NCBI GenBank assembly: GCA_964346645.1 | Contig: CAYFVU010000006.1 | Span: forward strand, 5,139 to 69,138 | DNA: 64,000 nt | Direction: 5' to 3' | DNA from: CAYFVU01 sp964346645 | GTDB lineage: Bacteria > Spirochaetota > Spirochaetia > DSM-16054 > Sediminispirochaetaceae | Shown: in pieces, positions 8,970-17,709 of the stretch | How the letters are laid out: the number at the start of each line of letters is the position of its first letter | How positions within the stretch are numbered: the first letter of the stretch is position 1 | The notes under the pieces: generated by a model | Seen by the model: the letters and a program-made list of their open reading frames with translations, nothing else | Database searches by the model: none | What the model was told of the DNA's origin: nothing | Program-made: the position numbers and the translations under genes

Positions 8970-11762
8970 TCAGCGTCCGCAGCAGTGCTTGTACTTCTTC
9001 CCGCTTCCGCAGGGGCAGGGATCGTTCCTCCCCACCTTGGGGCTTGCACGCTTGACTTGCACGGCCTGTTGAGGGGAGCTTCCCGAGTCGCCGGAACCTC
9101 CTGCTCCGTGGCCCGAGCCGCCGCGGCCTCCTCCGGATCCGCCGGCGCCGGCCGCCACTGGAGCGGGACCTCCTGCGGCAAACTGTCCGAGAGCCTTGTG
9201 ATTCTCGCTGGTCTGGGTTACCGGTCGGTGAGAGCGTGCGGTCTCCGGCTCCTTGATTTGCACGTTGATGACCATCCGGGCGATGTGGGCCCGTATGTTG
9301 TAGATGAGGGTGTCGAAGATGTCGAAACCCTCGAGTTTGTATTCGAGGAGTGGATTCTTCTGAGCATAGCTTCGCAGATAGACCGCTTCTCGCAGCGCCT
9401 CGAGCTCGTCGAGGTGGTCTTGCCACCTCGTGTCTATCTGCCTGAGGTATTGATAGCGGATAAACTCGTTAAACTGCTCCCGACCGACCTTCTCTATCTT
9501 TTGCTCCAGCTCTCCGTTGATCCGGCCGATTATTTCCTCGACTATCGTGCCGTCCTGTTTTTTTGAGAGTTCCTCCTCTGAGAGAGGAAGCTGATAGAGA
9601 AGACGGTCCTTGAACTGCCGCTCTAACTCGGCGTAGGCCTCGTGAAGATTGCTGCGGTTCTCTGCAAAGGTCGAGACGATATCTTCGGTGATCTCCCTGA
9701 CCGTCTCGAGTACACGATCCTTGAGGTTGGTGTCGGTGAGGATGCTGTCGCGCTGTCCGTAGATGTACTTGCGCTGCTCGTTCAACACGTCGTCGAATTC
9801 GAGCAGATGTTTTCTGATCTCGAAGTTGCGCTCCTCGACTCGGTTCTGGGCCCTTTCGATAGCCTTGTTGATGAGGGGGTGGTAGAGGGGGTCACCGGTC
9901 TCCATTCCGATCTTCGACATGAGGGATCGGAGGTTGTCTTTGGCAAAGAGGCGCATGAGATCGTCGTCGAGGCTCAGGAAGAAGCGAGACTCGCCGGGAT
10001 CGCCCTGCCGTCCCGAGCGGCCGCGCAGCTGGTTGTCGATACGCCGCGACTCGTGGCGCTCCGTGCCGAGAATGTAGAGTCCGCCGAGGCTCTTTACCTC
10101 CTCGTAGTCGTCGAGCCATTTCCGGTACTCCTTCACATAGGCCTCGTGAAAATCTTCGCTCGTAGCCTCGGTACCCACCCTCCTGCGGGTTCGGAATTCG
10201 GGGTTGCCGCCGAGCTTGATGTCGGTTCCGCGCCCGGCCATGTTGGTCGCAATGGTCACCGATCCCTTGGCTCCGGCTTCTGCGATGATGAGCGCTTCCC
10301 GAGCGTGGTTCTTCGCATTGAGCACTTCGTGGCGAACGCCCTTCTTGGTAAGGAGGTTGGCGAGGTGTTCGGATTTCTCAATCGAGACGGTACCTACTAA
10401 GACGGGCTGGCCCTTTTCTTGAAGCTCCTTGATCTCATCACAGATGGCGTCGTACTTGAACTGCTCGTTTAGATAGATCACGTCGTCCTGATCTGCACGG
10501 ATCATCGGTCGATTGGTGGGAACAACGACCACCTCTAGACCGTAGATGTTCATGAACTCCTTCTCCTCGGTTGCCGCAGTACCGGTCATGCCCGAGATCT
10601 TGTCGTACATCCTGAAGAAGTTCTGAAAGGTGATGGTGGCGAGGGTCTTGTTCCGCTTGGCAACCTGGATTCCCTCCTTTGCCTCGATTGCCTGATGGAG
10701 GCCCTCGGAGTACCGTCTCCCGTGGAGAATGCGCCCGGTAAACTCGTCGACGATCTCGACCTTCCCCTCCTGCACTACGTAATCGGTGTCGCGTTGAAAG
10801 AGACGGTGCGCCTTCAGAGCCTGGGTAAAGTAGTGGAGGTACTCGAAGTTCTCATCGATAAAGAGGGATTCGCGGATAATGCCGTTATTCAAGAGGAGTT
10901 TTTCTATGTGGTTGATTCCCTCATCGGTAAAGGTGACTCTCTTACCCTTTTCGTCTATCTGATAGTCGCCCTGCGGATTCTCCTCAGGATACTCCCCGGT
11001 TTCAGGGTCTTTCTCTACCTCCTTGAGTTGGGCGACGAGGCGGTTTACATCGGTAAACTTCTTGGTGTCGTCCTCCGCCTGTCCGGAGATGATCAGCGGG
11101 GTACGCGCCTCGTCTATGAGGATGGAGTCGATCTCGTCGATGATGCAGAAGTGGTGCCCGCGCTGCACCTTCCGGGTAATGTCCCAGGTCATGTTGTCGC
11201 GCAGGTAGTCGAATCCGAATTCGTTGTTCGTTCCGTAGGTAATGTCCTGCTGGTACGCCTTTTTACGCTCCTCGTTGTCCATATTGTTGAGGATAGGGCC
11301 GACGCTTAGCCCGAGAAACTCGTATATAGGTTTCATCCACTCGGCATCGCGTTCTGCGAGGTAGTCGTTTACCGTTATGACGTGAACGCCCTCTCCGGGA
11401 ATGGAGTTGAGATAGGCGGCGGTAACGCTCGAGAGGGTCTTACCCTCTCCGGTCTTCATCTCCATGATCTTGCCGACATGAAGGACGATGCCGCCGAGCA
11501 GTTGCACGTCGTAGGGCCGCTCTCCGATGGTTCTCCTCGCAGCCTCCCGTACGAGGGCGAATGCCTCGGGAAGAAGATCGTCGAGGGTTTCGCCCTCGTT
11601 GTATCGCCGTCGAAACTCCTCCGTTTTCTTCGGAAACTCTTCGTCGGGAAGCTGCAGCGTCTCCGCCTCGAATTCGTTGATCTTTTTCAGCATCGGTAGC
11701 AGAGACTTCAAATCTTTCTCGCGCTGCGAACCGATGAGCTTATTGGTAATCGTCTTTATCAT
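8970..11762 (-). CDS. secA: Preprotein translocase ATPase SecA
   Basis: SecA (930 residues) drives Sec-dependent export through SecYEG. It has the nucleotide-binding motif MKTGEGKTL, the DEAD-type DEIDSILIDEARTPL, the preprotein cross-linking region, the second motor domain (TNMAGRGTDIKLGGNP, GRSGRQGDPGESRF) and the C-terminal zinc motif CPCGSGKKYKHCCGR that contacts SecB or lipids. Between helical domain and zinc motif lies a long glycine/serine-rich linker. The ATG at 11762 has GGGAG about 10 bases upstream. The gene converges on the M23 gene with only 42 bases between; a short CGGCA/TGCCG hairpin there is too weak to call a terminator. Confidence 0.98.
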   Translation of the reverse strand: MIKTITNKLIGSQREKDLKSLLPMLKKINEFEAETLQLPDEEFPKKTEEFRRRYNEGETLDDLLPEAFALVREAARRTIGERPYDVQLLGGIVLHVGKIMEMKTGEGKTLSSVTAAYLNSIPGEGVHVITVNDYLAERDAEWMKPIYEFLGLSVGPILNNMDNEERKKAYQQDITYGTNNEFGFDYLRDNMTWDITRKVQRGHHFCIIDEIDSILIDEARTPLIISGQAEDDTKKFTDVNRLVAQLKEVEKDPETGEYPEENPQGDYQIDEKGKRVTFTDEGINHIEKLLLNNGIIRESLFIDENFEYLHYFTQALKAHRLFQRDTDYVVQEGKVEIVDEFTGRILHGRRYSEGLHQAIEAKEGIQVAKRNKTLATITFQNFFRMYDKISGMTGTAATEEKEFMNIYGLEVVVVPTNRPMIRADQDDVIYLNEQFKYDAICDEIKELQEKGQPVLVGTVSIEKSEHLANLLTKKGVRHEVLNAKNHAREALIIAEAGAKGSVTIATNMAGRGTDIKLGGNPEFRTRRRVGTEATSEDFHEAYVKEYRKWLDDYEEVKSLGGLYILGTERHESRRIDNQLRGRSGRQGDPGESRFFLSLDDDLMRLFAKDNLRSLMSKIGMETGDPLYHPLINKAIERAQNRVEERNFEIRKHLLEFDDVLNEQRKYIYGQRDSILTDTNLKDRVLETVREITEDIVSTFAENRSNLHEAYAELERQFKDRLLYQLPLSEEELSKKQDGTIVEEIIGRINGELEQKIEKVGREQFNEFIRYQYLRQIDTRWQDHLDELEALREAVYLRSYAQKNPLLEYKLEGFDIFDTLIYNIRAHIARMVINVQIKEPETARSHRPVTQTSENHKALGQFAAGGPAPVAAGAGGSGGGRGGSGHGAGGSGDSGSSPQQAVQVKRASPKVGRNDPCPCGSGKKYKHCCGR

Positions 11763-11811
11763 AAAGTGTGGACTCCCGTTGTCTTGTTCAGTGAAACTTT
11801 TCCAAGTTCAT

Positions 11812-11840
11812 AATATACAAAAAAATGATGTGAATGTACA
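11812..11840 (-). promoter_or_regulatory. Candidate sigma70-type promoter for secA
   Basis: On the minus strand, TGTACA (11840-11835) and TATATT (11817-11812) are 17 bases apart and would start RNA near 11805, giving a leader of about 43 bases with a GGGAG ribosome site. The -35 matches four of six consensus positions. Prediction only. Confidence 0.45.
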
Positions 11841-11898
11841 CGGTCGGTCGTATGAGCTGACCCTAAAAGACCGATGGATTCGCGGAAGCGACGGTCAA

Positions 11899-11928
11899 TT
11901 GACAGGAGCTCGAGGGGAAGAGTAGTAT
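11899..11928 (+). promoter_or_regulatory. Consensus promoter overlapping the start of the lipoprotein gene
   Basis: A perfect -35, TTGACA (11899-11904), is followed after 18 bases by TAGTAT (11923-11928). The -10 overlaps the first ATG (11927), so RNA from it would start near 11935, at a second in-frame ATG (11936). See the leaderless-mRNA finding. Confidence 0.5.
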
Positions 11929-13246
11929 GAGCCTGATGAGAACGCGCGCCACTACAACGCAGACCACCGCCAACGGATATCTTCTCAGATATCTTCTCAG
12001 ATTCGCAATCCTGATGCTCGTTTCCCTATTCGGCCTTGTTTCCTGTTCCGAAGAGAGCTCGAAGGTACTCTCGAAGGAGCAGCTCTTCACTCTGGACTAC
12101 GGAAAGATGGAGGATCAAATCGATCTCTTTCAAGAGCCCGGAGTTCCCTTTTCGCGCAAGACACGCGTCTACATGCGCGACGGAATTTTCTACATTTCGA
12201 ACGGCAACTCGAACAAGATAATGGAGTTCACCAGCTACGGCGACATCCTCTCCCTCTATTTCAATGAGAGTCAGAATCCCGATACCTTTCTGCTCACGAA
12301 GGAGCAGGAGGAGGGTAAGGTCTCCAACCGGAAGGCTTATCCGTACCAATTTAGAGAGGTGGGAGAGGTCGCCGTCAATTCGCGTAAGGAGTTGCTCGTC
12401 GAGGACAAAGTCGGAGAGCGGCAGGCGGAGTTCGACGATAAGATAGGGGCGATGCTCAACAGGGTAGTGTTGCGATTCGACAAGGAGGGGAACTTCCTCG
12501 ACTATCTCGGGCAGGAAGGAGTGGGAGGTACCCCCTTTCCCTTTATCCACACCATTCAGGTCACGAACAGCGACGAGATAGTGGTAGTGACTCGATCGGT
12601 ACGGCATTGGGTGGTCTTCTGGTTTTCTCCTGGGGGTGCGCTGCTCTACAAATTAACCTTGTCGGTGGAGGACCTTCCCGTTCCCGAGGGGGAAAAGCTC
12701 GTCCCCTCCCTCAGCGAGGTGGCGGTTGATATAGAGGAACCGCTGGTGTATCTCAAAATCGAGTACTACGGAAACGGGGACACGGCACTACAGGAGGGGG
12801 AGAATTCTAAGGAGCTGCTGCGCAATATCCACTACAATCGCTCGCTTATCTGGTTCTTCGATGTAGAGCAGGAGAAGTACGTAGGAAACGTCGAGGTGCC
12901 GGTAAAGGAGATGAAGGAGAGGCTCTCCGACTTCAAGGAGGCGGAGAAAATTCACCGGATATACGACTACATAGGGAACAGCCTGGGAAACGTCTTTTTC
13001 CTACTCGCCCCCCACGCAAAGGATACCTTCGAGCTGCTGCTGCTCAAACGCAGCGGCACGGTTATCGCACGCAGGAAGCTGCACATCGTCGAGAAGGACA
13101 TCCATTACCGAGATATGCATGTGACCTCAGATGGGGTGCTGACGGCCCTCCTCGCGAAGGACGAGGAGGTCGAAATTGCCTGGTGGCGCAGCGACCGACT
13201 GCTGGAGGTGGAAAATGAGGATAGTACGACCGGCTCAGATGGCTGA
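11927..13246 (+). CDS. Predicted lipoprotein, beta-propeller-like, spirochaete-type
   Basis: The protein has a signal peptide ending in a lipobox, LVSC, near residue 39, so it should be a lipoprotein anchored outside the cytoplasm. The mature part (about 400 residues) shows repeated beta-rich segments such as GIFYISNGNSNKIMEFTSYGDIL and LRFDKEGNFLDYLGQEG, reminiscent of NHL/6-bladed propellers. I recognise it only as a conserved spirochaete-like lipoprotein of unknown function. Start choice: ATG 11927 has GAGGGGAAG upstream, but a consensus promoter overlaps it, so ATG 11936 on a leaderless RNA is also possible. Residues YLLRYLLR arise from a 12-bp tandem duplication in the signal peptide. 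The 3' end overlaps the next gene by 32 bases. Confidence 0.75.
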   Translation: MSLMRTRATTTQTTANGYLLRYLLRFAILMLVSLFGLVSCSEESSKVLSKEQLFTLDYGKMEDQIDLFQEPGVPFSRKTRVYMRDGIFYISNGNSNKIMEFTSYGDILSLYFNESQNPDTFLLTKEQEEGKVSNRKAYPYQFREVGEVAVNSRKELLVEDKVGERQAEFDDKIGAMLNRVVLRFDKEGNFLDYLGQEGVGGTPFPFIHTIQVTNSDEIVVVTRSVRHWVVFWFSPGGALLYKLTLSVEDLPVPEGEKLVPSLSEVAVDIEEPLVYLKIEYYGNGDTALQEGENSKELLRNIHYNRSLIWFFDVEQEKYVGNVEVPVKEMKERLSDFKEAEKIHRIYDYIGNSLGNVFFLLAPHAKDTFELLLLKRSGTVIARRKLHIVEKDIHYRDMHVTSDGVLTALLAKDEEVEIAWWRSDRLLEVENEDSTTGSDG

Positions 13247-14774
13247 GATCGACAGAAGAGCTCAGGAAGAGTTTTATATCCCGGGCATGGTGCTCATGGA
13301 GAACGCGGGGATCAAGGGATTTCTCCACTACCTCGAGCTCAGACACGATGCCGGAGACAAAGAGCTGCTCTTTATCGCGGGCGGAGGCAATAACGGGGGG
13401 GATGCACTGGTAATGGCGAGACAGGCCTGCACGCTGCTTCCCGAGGCACGAGTGCGGGTAGTCCTCGTCAAGAGAAAGCTCGGAGAGCTCGCGGGAGTTC
13501 ACGCCTCATCGGTGGAGGCCCTCGGCATTCCTCTCGCCGTATGGGAGGATGAGAGTGAGCGGGCACACGAGTTCATCTCCTCTGCGGATGTGATCTTCGA
13601 CGGTATCGCGGGCACAGGGTTGAAGGGGGCGCTGAGAGCGCCGCTCGACTCCCTGGTAAAGGCGGTCAACGAAGCTGCCGGACGCGAGGCTTCCGAGCTC
13701 GCAACCGCCGGTTACAGAAGAGAGCAGGCTGATTTTTCCAGAGGAGAGCTGAGGACTGTCGAGGTGGTTGCCGTCGATGTGCCGAGTGGAGTAGGTGAGG
13801 GCTTTCGCGAGGGAATGACCGCAGTCTGCGCAGATCTCACGCTTACCATGGGCCTTCCTAAGACCACCCTCTACAATCTGGCTTCGAGGCCCTTCTGCGG
13901 TAGGATAGAGCGTATTGGCCTCGGTTTTCCGCCTCAGCTTCTCTCGAATCCGGAGGGTTCGGGAGAGCTCGTTGAGGAGCTGCGCCCGCGAGTGGAGGCG
14001 CGGCGCGGCTACAAGGGAAGCCGAGGACACACCGCGGTCTTTGCGGGTTCAGTCGGCACCACCGGCGCAGCCTCGCTCTCCTCTCGGGCTGCTGCGGCGG
14101 CGGGCTCCGGTCTCGTGACACTATACTGCGATAATAGGCTGTATCCCTACTTCGCCGGCAAGGCTGAGGGGGTCATGGTAAAGCCGCTGGATCTGTGCGA
14201 CGATGCGCTTCTCGCATCGCATCGGGCAATAGTAGCCGGTCCCGGGTGGGGAAAGGGGAGGGCAGAGCTCTTCACGCGTCTGCTGGAGTCCGGGTTGCCG
14301 GGAGTGGCGGATGCCGACGGTTTGCGGGCGGCCAATGAGCTCCCCAGTGGGGCGAGATTTCAAGGACAATGGGTTCTCACTCCTCATCCGGGAGAGTTTT
14401 CCCTCATCTCGGAGATAAGTCCGGAGGAGCTCTTCTCAGACCCGATCGAGGCGGTCAGAGAAGCGGCGGAGCGGCTCGATGCGGTGGTTCTTCTGAAGGC
14501 GCATGTGAGCTACGTCGCGGCGCCCGACGGGCGCTATGCCGTGGTGGATGGTATGAACCCCGCGATGGGCACAGGCGGCAGCGGCGACGTGTTGGCGGGG
14601 ACGATAGGGGGGCTCCTCGCAGGGGGGGAGGCCCCCTTCTCCGCCGCGTGTCGTGCGGCTCGGGTCCACCAGAGCGCAGGCAGGAGGGCGGCGGAACGCA
14701 GCGGCTGGTTCACCGCCGAGGAGCTGCCGCCGATTATCGCTAGACTCATGTGGCACGGCGAGTCGGATGCGTAA
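13215..14774 (+). CDS. nnr: Bifunctional NAD(P)H-hydrate epimerase / ADP-dependent dehydratase
   Basis: This metabolite-repair enzyme converts damaged NAD(P)HX back to NAD(P)H. The N-terminal YjeF_N epimerase half has MENAGIKGF and GGGNNGGDALVMARQ; the C-terminal ribokinase-like dehydratase half has TPHPGEF and GTGGSGDVLAGTIGGLLAGG. I choose ATG 13215 (519 residues, MRIVRPAQMAEID, the usual start of the family), with GGAGGT at 13204-13209. The start lies within the lipoprotein gene and the end overlaps the next gene by eight bases, so all three are likely co-transcribed. Confidence 0.93.
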   Translation: MRIVRPAQMAEIDRRAQEEFYIPGMVLMENAGIKGFLHYLELRHDAGDKELLFIAGGGNNGGDALVMARQACTLLPEARVRVVLVKRKLGELAGVHASSVEALGIPLAVWEDESERAHEFISSADVIFDGIAGTGLKGALRAPLDSLVKAVNEAAGREASELATAGYRREQADFSRGELRTVEVVAVDVPSGVGEGFREGMTAVCADLTLTMGLPKTTLYNLASRPFCGRIERIGLGFPPQLLSNPEGSGELVEELRPRVEARRGYKGSRGHTAVFAGSVGTTGAASLSSRAAAAAGSGLVTLYCDNRLYPYFAGKAEGVMVKPLDLCDDALLASHRAIVAGPGWGKGRAELFTRLLESGLPGVADADGLRAANELPSGARFQGQWVLTPHPGEFSLISEISPEELFSDPIEAVREAAERLDAVVLLKAHVSYVAAPDGRYAVVDGMNPAMGTGGSGDVLAGTIGGLLAGGEAPFSAACRAARVHQSAGRRAAERSGWFTAEELPPIIARLMWHGESDA

Positions 14775-15339
14775 GTCGATTCATAGATACGGAAAGGAGG
14801 TCGACTACGGGGACGGCAGCTCTCTTCATTACCACGGACGCGGCCTTCAAGAGGAGTCTGCATCCGAGGGGGGAGGCTCCGGAAAAAAAGGTGGGTTCTT
14901 CGGCGTCTTCCGCAACAACCCCTCCCTTATGATCATCCTTATCGATATCATCGTCATAGTTCTCGTGCTCACGATCGTGCTGCCCTTTATCGGTACGAAG
15001 AGCTCGACAAAGGACTTAGCTGGCCTCGAGCTCTCGCTCCACGGTTTCGTCCACGAAGGTAAAGCTACGGTGAGTCTGGTCGTGACCTCGCTGTCCGGAG
15101 AGACGGAAGATGCGGAGCATCAGGACCTGCTCGAGGTCAGCTTCGAGCTGGCCGGCGGAGAGATTGAGGAGGGTGAGGGGGCAGAAAAAACGGTGCGCGT
15201 CAATCTGCCGAAGACGGGTGAGAGTGTCGTGGTGAGAAAGACACTCTCACTGCCTGAGGGCAGGGAGGCCGATTATGTCCGTGCGGAAATCGAACGGATG
15301 CAGGAGAAAGTGACGCTGCAGAAAGAATTGACGAAATAA
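14767..15339 (+). CDS. Single-span membrane protein of unknown function
   Basis: I do not recognise this 190-residue protein. It has a polar cytoplasmic N-terminus rich in Gly/Ser/His (about 45 residues), one strong membrane segment (PSLMIILIDIIVIVLVLTIV, near residues 57-78) and an extracytoplasmic C-terminal domain with beta-strand-like alternation. The ATG at 14767 lies inside the last codons of the NAD(P)H-hydrate enzyme gene, so translation is probably coupled. The frame is open further upstream, but no earlier start has a ribosome site and an earlier start would overlap the enzyme gene by more than 100 bases. Confidence 0.75.
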   Translation: MRKSIHRYGKEVDYGDGSSLHYHGRGLQEESASEGGGSGKKGGFFGVFRNNPSLMIILIDIIVIVLVLTIVLPFIGTKSSTKDLAGLELSLHGFVHEGKATVSLVVTSLSGETEDAEHQDLLEVSFELAGGEIEEGEGAEKTVRVNLPKTGESVVVRKTLSLPEGREADYVRAEIERMQEKVTLQKELTK

Positions 15340-15346
15340 AATGTGC

Positions 15347-15374
15347 TTGACGTATGGGGCTGTGGAGATATACT
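15347..15374 (+). promoter_or_regulatory. Promoter of the small four-helix membrane protein gene
   Basis: TTGACG (15347-15352) and TATACT (15369-15374) are 16 bases apart, in the gap just after the preceding gene. RNA would begin near 15381, leaving a short leader with AGGGGGA before ATG 15405. Confidence 0.7.
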
Positions 15375-15404
15375 TTATACTCACATTAAATGAAGGGGGA
15401 TAGT

Positions 15405-15818
15405 ATGGTACAGTTCTACTTGCTCGCCGTGGTATTGAATATTCTCGGAGGCTTGCTCCTCTCCGCACAGATGATCGAAGACAAGATTCCCGCAGTAAAA
15501 TCTCTCCAGGAATCCCTCTCATTCAATTCGGTAGCGCGGGTAACCGTCATTATCCTCACATTGCTGGTAGCTCTGTTCAAGATTCTGAGCGTTACGAGCG
15601 GTGACGTACCCGTTGTGGGAGATCTCTTGCCCGCACTCAGCCTCGTGGCAGTCGCGGTCGTCTTCTTCCTCGAGTACTATGAGGACAGGGCGAGTGTAAA
15701 GTCTCCCGCCTTCGAGCGGCTGGAGGCCCTTTTCGTGCAGAACAAATCTGTGCTCGGCATCGTCGCCATCATCATCGGGGTCGCCCACTTCCTCTTTCCG
15801 AGGGTGCTCTTTCTCTGA
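15405..15818 (+). CDS. Small integral membrane protein, four predicted helices
   Basis: This 137-residue, very hydrophobic protein has four predicted membrane segments (near residues 4-20, 44-62, 74-92 and 112-132) and few charged residues apart from short loops. The family is not one I can name with certainty; it looks like a conserved spirochaete membrane protein. ATG 15405 is preferred over ATG 15390 because AGGGGGA lies right before it. It has its own promoter (TTGACG/TATACT). The Nudix gene follows after 71 bases. Confidence 0.75.
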   Translation: MVQFYLLAVVLNILGGLLLSAQMIEDKIPAVKSLQESLSFNSVARVTVIILTLLVALFKILSVTSGDVPVVGDLLPALSLVAVAVVFFLEYYEDRASVKSPAFERLEALFVQNKSVLGIVAIIIGVAHFLFPRVLFL

Positions 15819-15889
15819 AAAAACTGCATCTCAAGACGCGGAAAGATACAGAAGATAAAAAGGCATAGGAGCAAGACGAGAAGGTCCTC

Positions 15890-16285
15890 ATGCGTAGCTC
15901 TACCGCTGGAATAGCCGAAAGAAACGGAAGGTATCTCGTTGCCCTTCGCCGACCCGGATCGAGCATCGGGGAAAAGTGGGAGTTCCCCGGAGGAAAGGTC
16001 GACGAGGGGGAGACACCCGAAGAGGCTCTCAAGCGCGAGTTCAGCGAGGAGTTCGACGTAGACATTACCGTCGGGACACACTTCTGCAGCGGTACCTTCA
16101 GCAACAAGAATACCGAGTATCATCTTTTGGCTTATTACGTGCGAATACTATCCGAGAGTTTTCTTCTCAAGGAACACCAAAGGCTGAGGTGGTGCTCGAT
16201 TGCGGAGCTCCGCAATCTTCCCATGGCAGATTCCGACAAGATCATACTTCGCTGCATCGAGGAGCGAGCTGAGTCCGCAGATTAA
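15890..16285 (+). CDS. MutT-like Nudix hydrolase
   Basis: The 131-residue protein carries the Nudix box GGKVDEGETPEEALKREFSE with the catalytic REFSEE core; the usual glycine near the end of the box is Asp (EEFDV). Length and the FPGGKVDEGET context fit the (d)NTP pyrophosphohydrolase MutT, which removes 8-oxo-dGTP, but other nucleotide substrates are possible. ATG 15890 has AGAAGG upstream. It ends four bases from the convergent glgC stop, leaving no room for a separate terminator. Confidence 0.88.
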   Translation: MRSSTAGIAERNGRYLVALRRPGSSIGEKWEFPGGKVDEGETPEEALKREFSEEFDVDITVGTHFCSGTFSNKNTEYHLLAYYVRILSESFLLKEHQRLRWCSIAELRNLPMADSDKIILRCIEERAESAD

Positions 16286-16289
16286 TTAC

Positions 16290-17573
16290 TTATATGCTAG
16301 TCCCGGGTGGAATCACCCCGCCCTTCGGCACGACGATGATCCCGTCGACGATCCAGTAGTTGCCGTAGTCCCCGTCTTTGCGTTCGATCGAGTCGATCCC
16401 GATCCGACACCCGTCTCCGATGCGTGCATTCGTGTCGATTATCGCCCGCTTGACTATCGTACCTCTTCCAATGCCGACGTTGGGAATACCCTCTGACTCG
16501 TTCTTCTTCTTTTGTTCGTAGGTCTCGTAGTAGTTCGCGCCCATGATGTAGACCCCGTCTAGGCTCGCACCGGATTCGATGAGGGTGCGTACGCCGACCA
16601 CGGAGTTTACTATGGAGGCGTTCGTGATGATGCTTCCCTCGCCGGTGAGCGATTGACTTATTGTGCAGAAGTTGATCTTGGTCGCCGGCAGGTGCCGGCG
16701 GTGTGTGTAGATGGGCATTCGTTCGTCATAGAAGTTGAATGCCGGGGTAAGCGATGCCAGGTTGAGGTTGGTGTCGTAGAAGGCCTTTATGGTTCCGATG
16801 TCTTCCCAAAAGCCGTTGAACACGTAGGTGTGTACGTGCCTCTCGCCGATGGCGATGGGAATTATCTCCTTGCCGAAATCGGTGTAGTTGTTGTCCAGCA
16901 CCTTCTCCATAGTGTCGGCGTTGAAGATGTATATGCCCATCGAGGCGAGGTACTCCTTGGACGGATCTACGGTGCCCTCGGATTCGGGTACTATGGATCG
17001 GGGGAATTTGAGTTCCGAAATGTCCTGCTCGGGATCAGGTTTCTCCACGAAAGAGACCGCGCGTCCCTTCTCGTCGGCATTTACGATGCCGAGACCGGTT
17101 GCCTCGCTTCTGCTCACGGGAGTCGTGGCGAGCGTGATTTCCGCACCGCTCTCCACATGCTTCTTGAACATCTCGGAGAAGTCCATGCGGTAGAGTTGGT
17201 CGCCGGAGAGAATGACGTAGTGTGAGGGCTCCTGATCGTGGAAGTGGCGAAAGTTCTTCCGCACCGCATCGGCGGTCCCCTCGTACCAGCTCGTGTTGTC
17301 GAAGGTCTGCTCCGCCGCAAGAATCTCTACGAAGCCCTGGGTAAAGACATCGAAGATGTAGGTGTTCGATATGTGGTTGTGCAGCGAGGCTGTGTTGAAC
17401 TGGGTCAGGATATAGATCTGTTTGAAGTTCGCATTAATGCAGTTGGATATGGGTATGTCGACGAGACGGTACTTTCCACCGAATGGTACCGCCGGTTTAG
17501 CTCTGTCTTTTGTGAGGGGATAGAGACGGGTTCCTTTACCGCCGCCTAACACAATCGATAGTACTTTATTCAC
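16290..17573 (-). CDS. glgC: Glucose-1-phosphate adenylyltransferase (ADP-glucose pyrophosphorylase)
   Basis: GlgC makes ADP-glucose from ATP and glucose-1-phosphate, the committed step of bacterial glycogen synthesis. The 427-residue protein has the nucleotidyltransferase signature GGGKGTRLYPLT with KPAVPFGGKYRLVD, the HYVILSGDQLYRMD active-site region, GFWEDIGT, and a C-terminal left-handed beta-helix. The start is GTG at 17573, with GGGAGG upstream. No other glycogen gene is near. A TTGACC box (17630-17625, minus strand) may be its -35, but the matching -10 is poor. Confidence 0.95.
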   Translation of the reverse strand: MNKVLSIVLGGGKGTRLYPLTKDRAKPAVPFGGKYRLVDIPISNCINANFKQIYILTQFNTASLHNHISNTYIFDVFTQGFVEILAAEQTFDNTSWYEGTADAVRKNFRHFHDQEPSHYVILSGDQLYRMDFSEMFKKHVESGAEITLATTPVSRSEATGLGIVNADEKGRAVSFVEKPDPEQDISELKFPRSIVPESEGTVDPSKEYLASMGIYIFNADTMEKVLDNNYTDFGKEIIPIAIGERHVHTYVFNGFWEDIGTIKAFYDTNLNLASLTPAFNFYDERMPIYTHRRHLPATKINFCTISQSLTGEGSIITNASIVNSVVGVRTLIESGASLDGVYIMGANYYETYEQKKKNESEGIPNVGIGRGTIVKRAIIDTNARIGDGCRIGIDSIERKDGDYGNYWIVDGIIVVPKGGVIPPGTSI

Positions 17574-17674
17574 GTTAGCCTCCCTTCCGTCTGTAATATC
17601 AAGATTAGTAGACTTTTATGCAGAGGTCAAGAAACCTTTCTTTACTGCACTATGAATGGAGGAAAGCGGCTCGC

Positions 17675-17703
17675 TTGCACATTTTATTCCTCTTGTGTAG
17701 TAT
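17675..17703 (+). promoter_or_regulatory. murC promoter, positioned for a leaderless mRNA
   Basis: TTGCAC (17675-17680), a 17-base spacer and TAGTAT (17698-17703). The predicted RNA start, seven bases after the -10, is the A of the murC ATG at 17710. No Shine-Dalgarno sequence precedes that ATG. Confidence 0.7.
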
Positions 17704-17709
17704 CCTACC

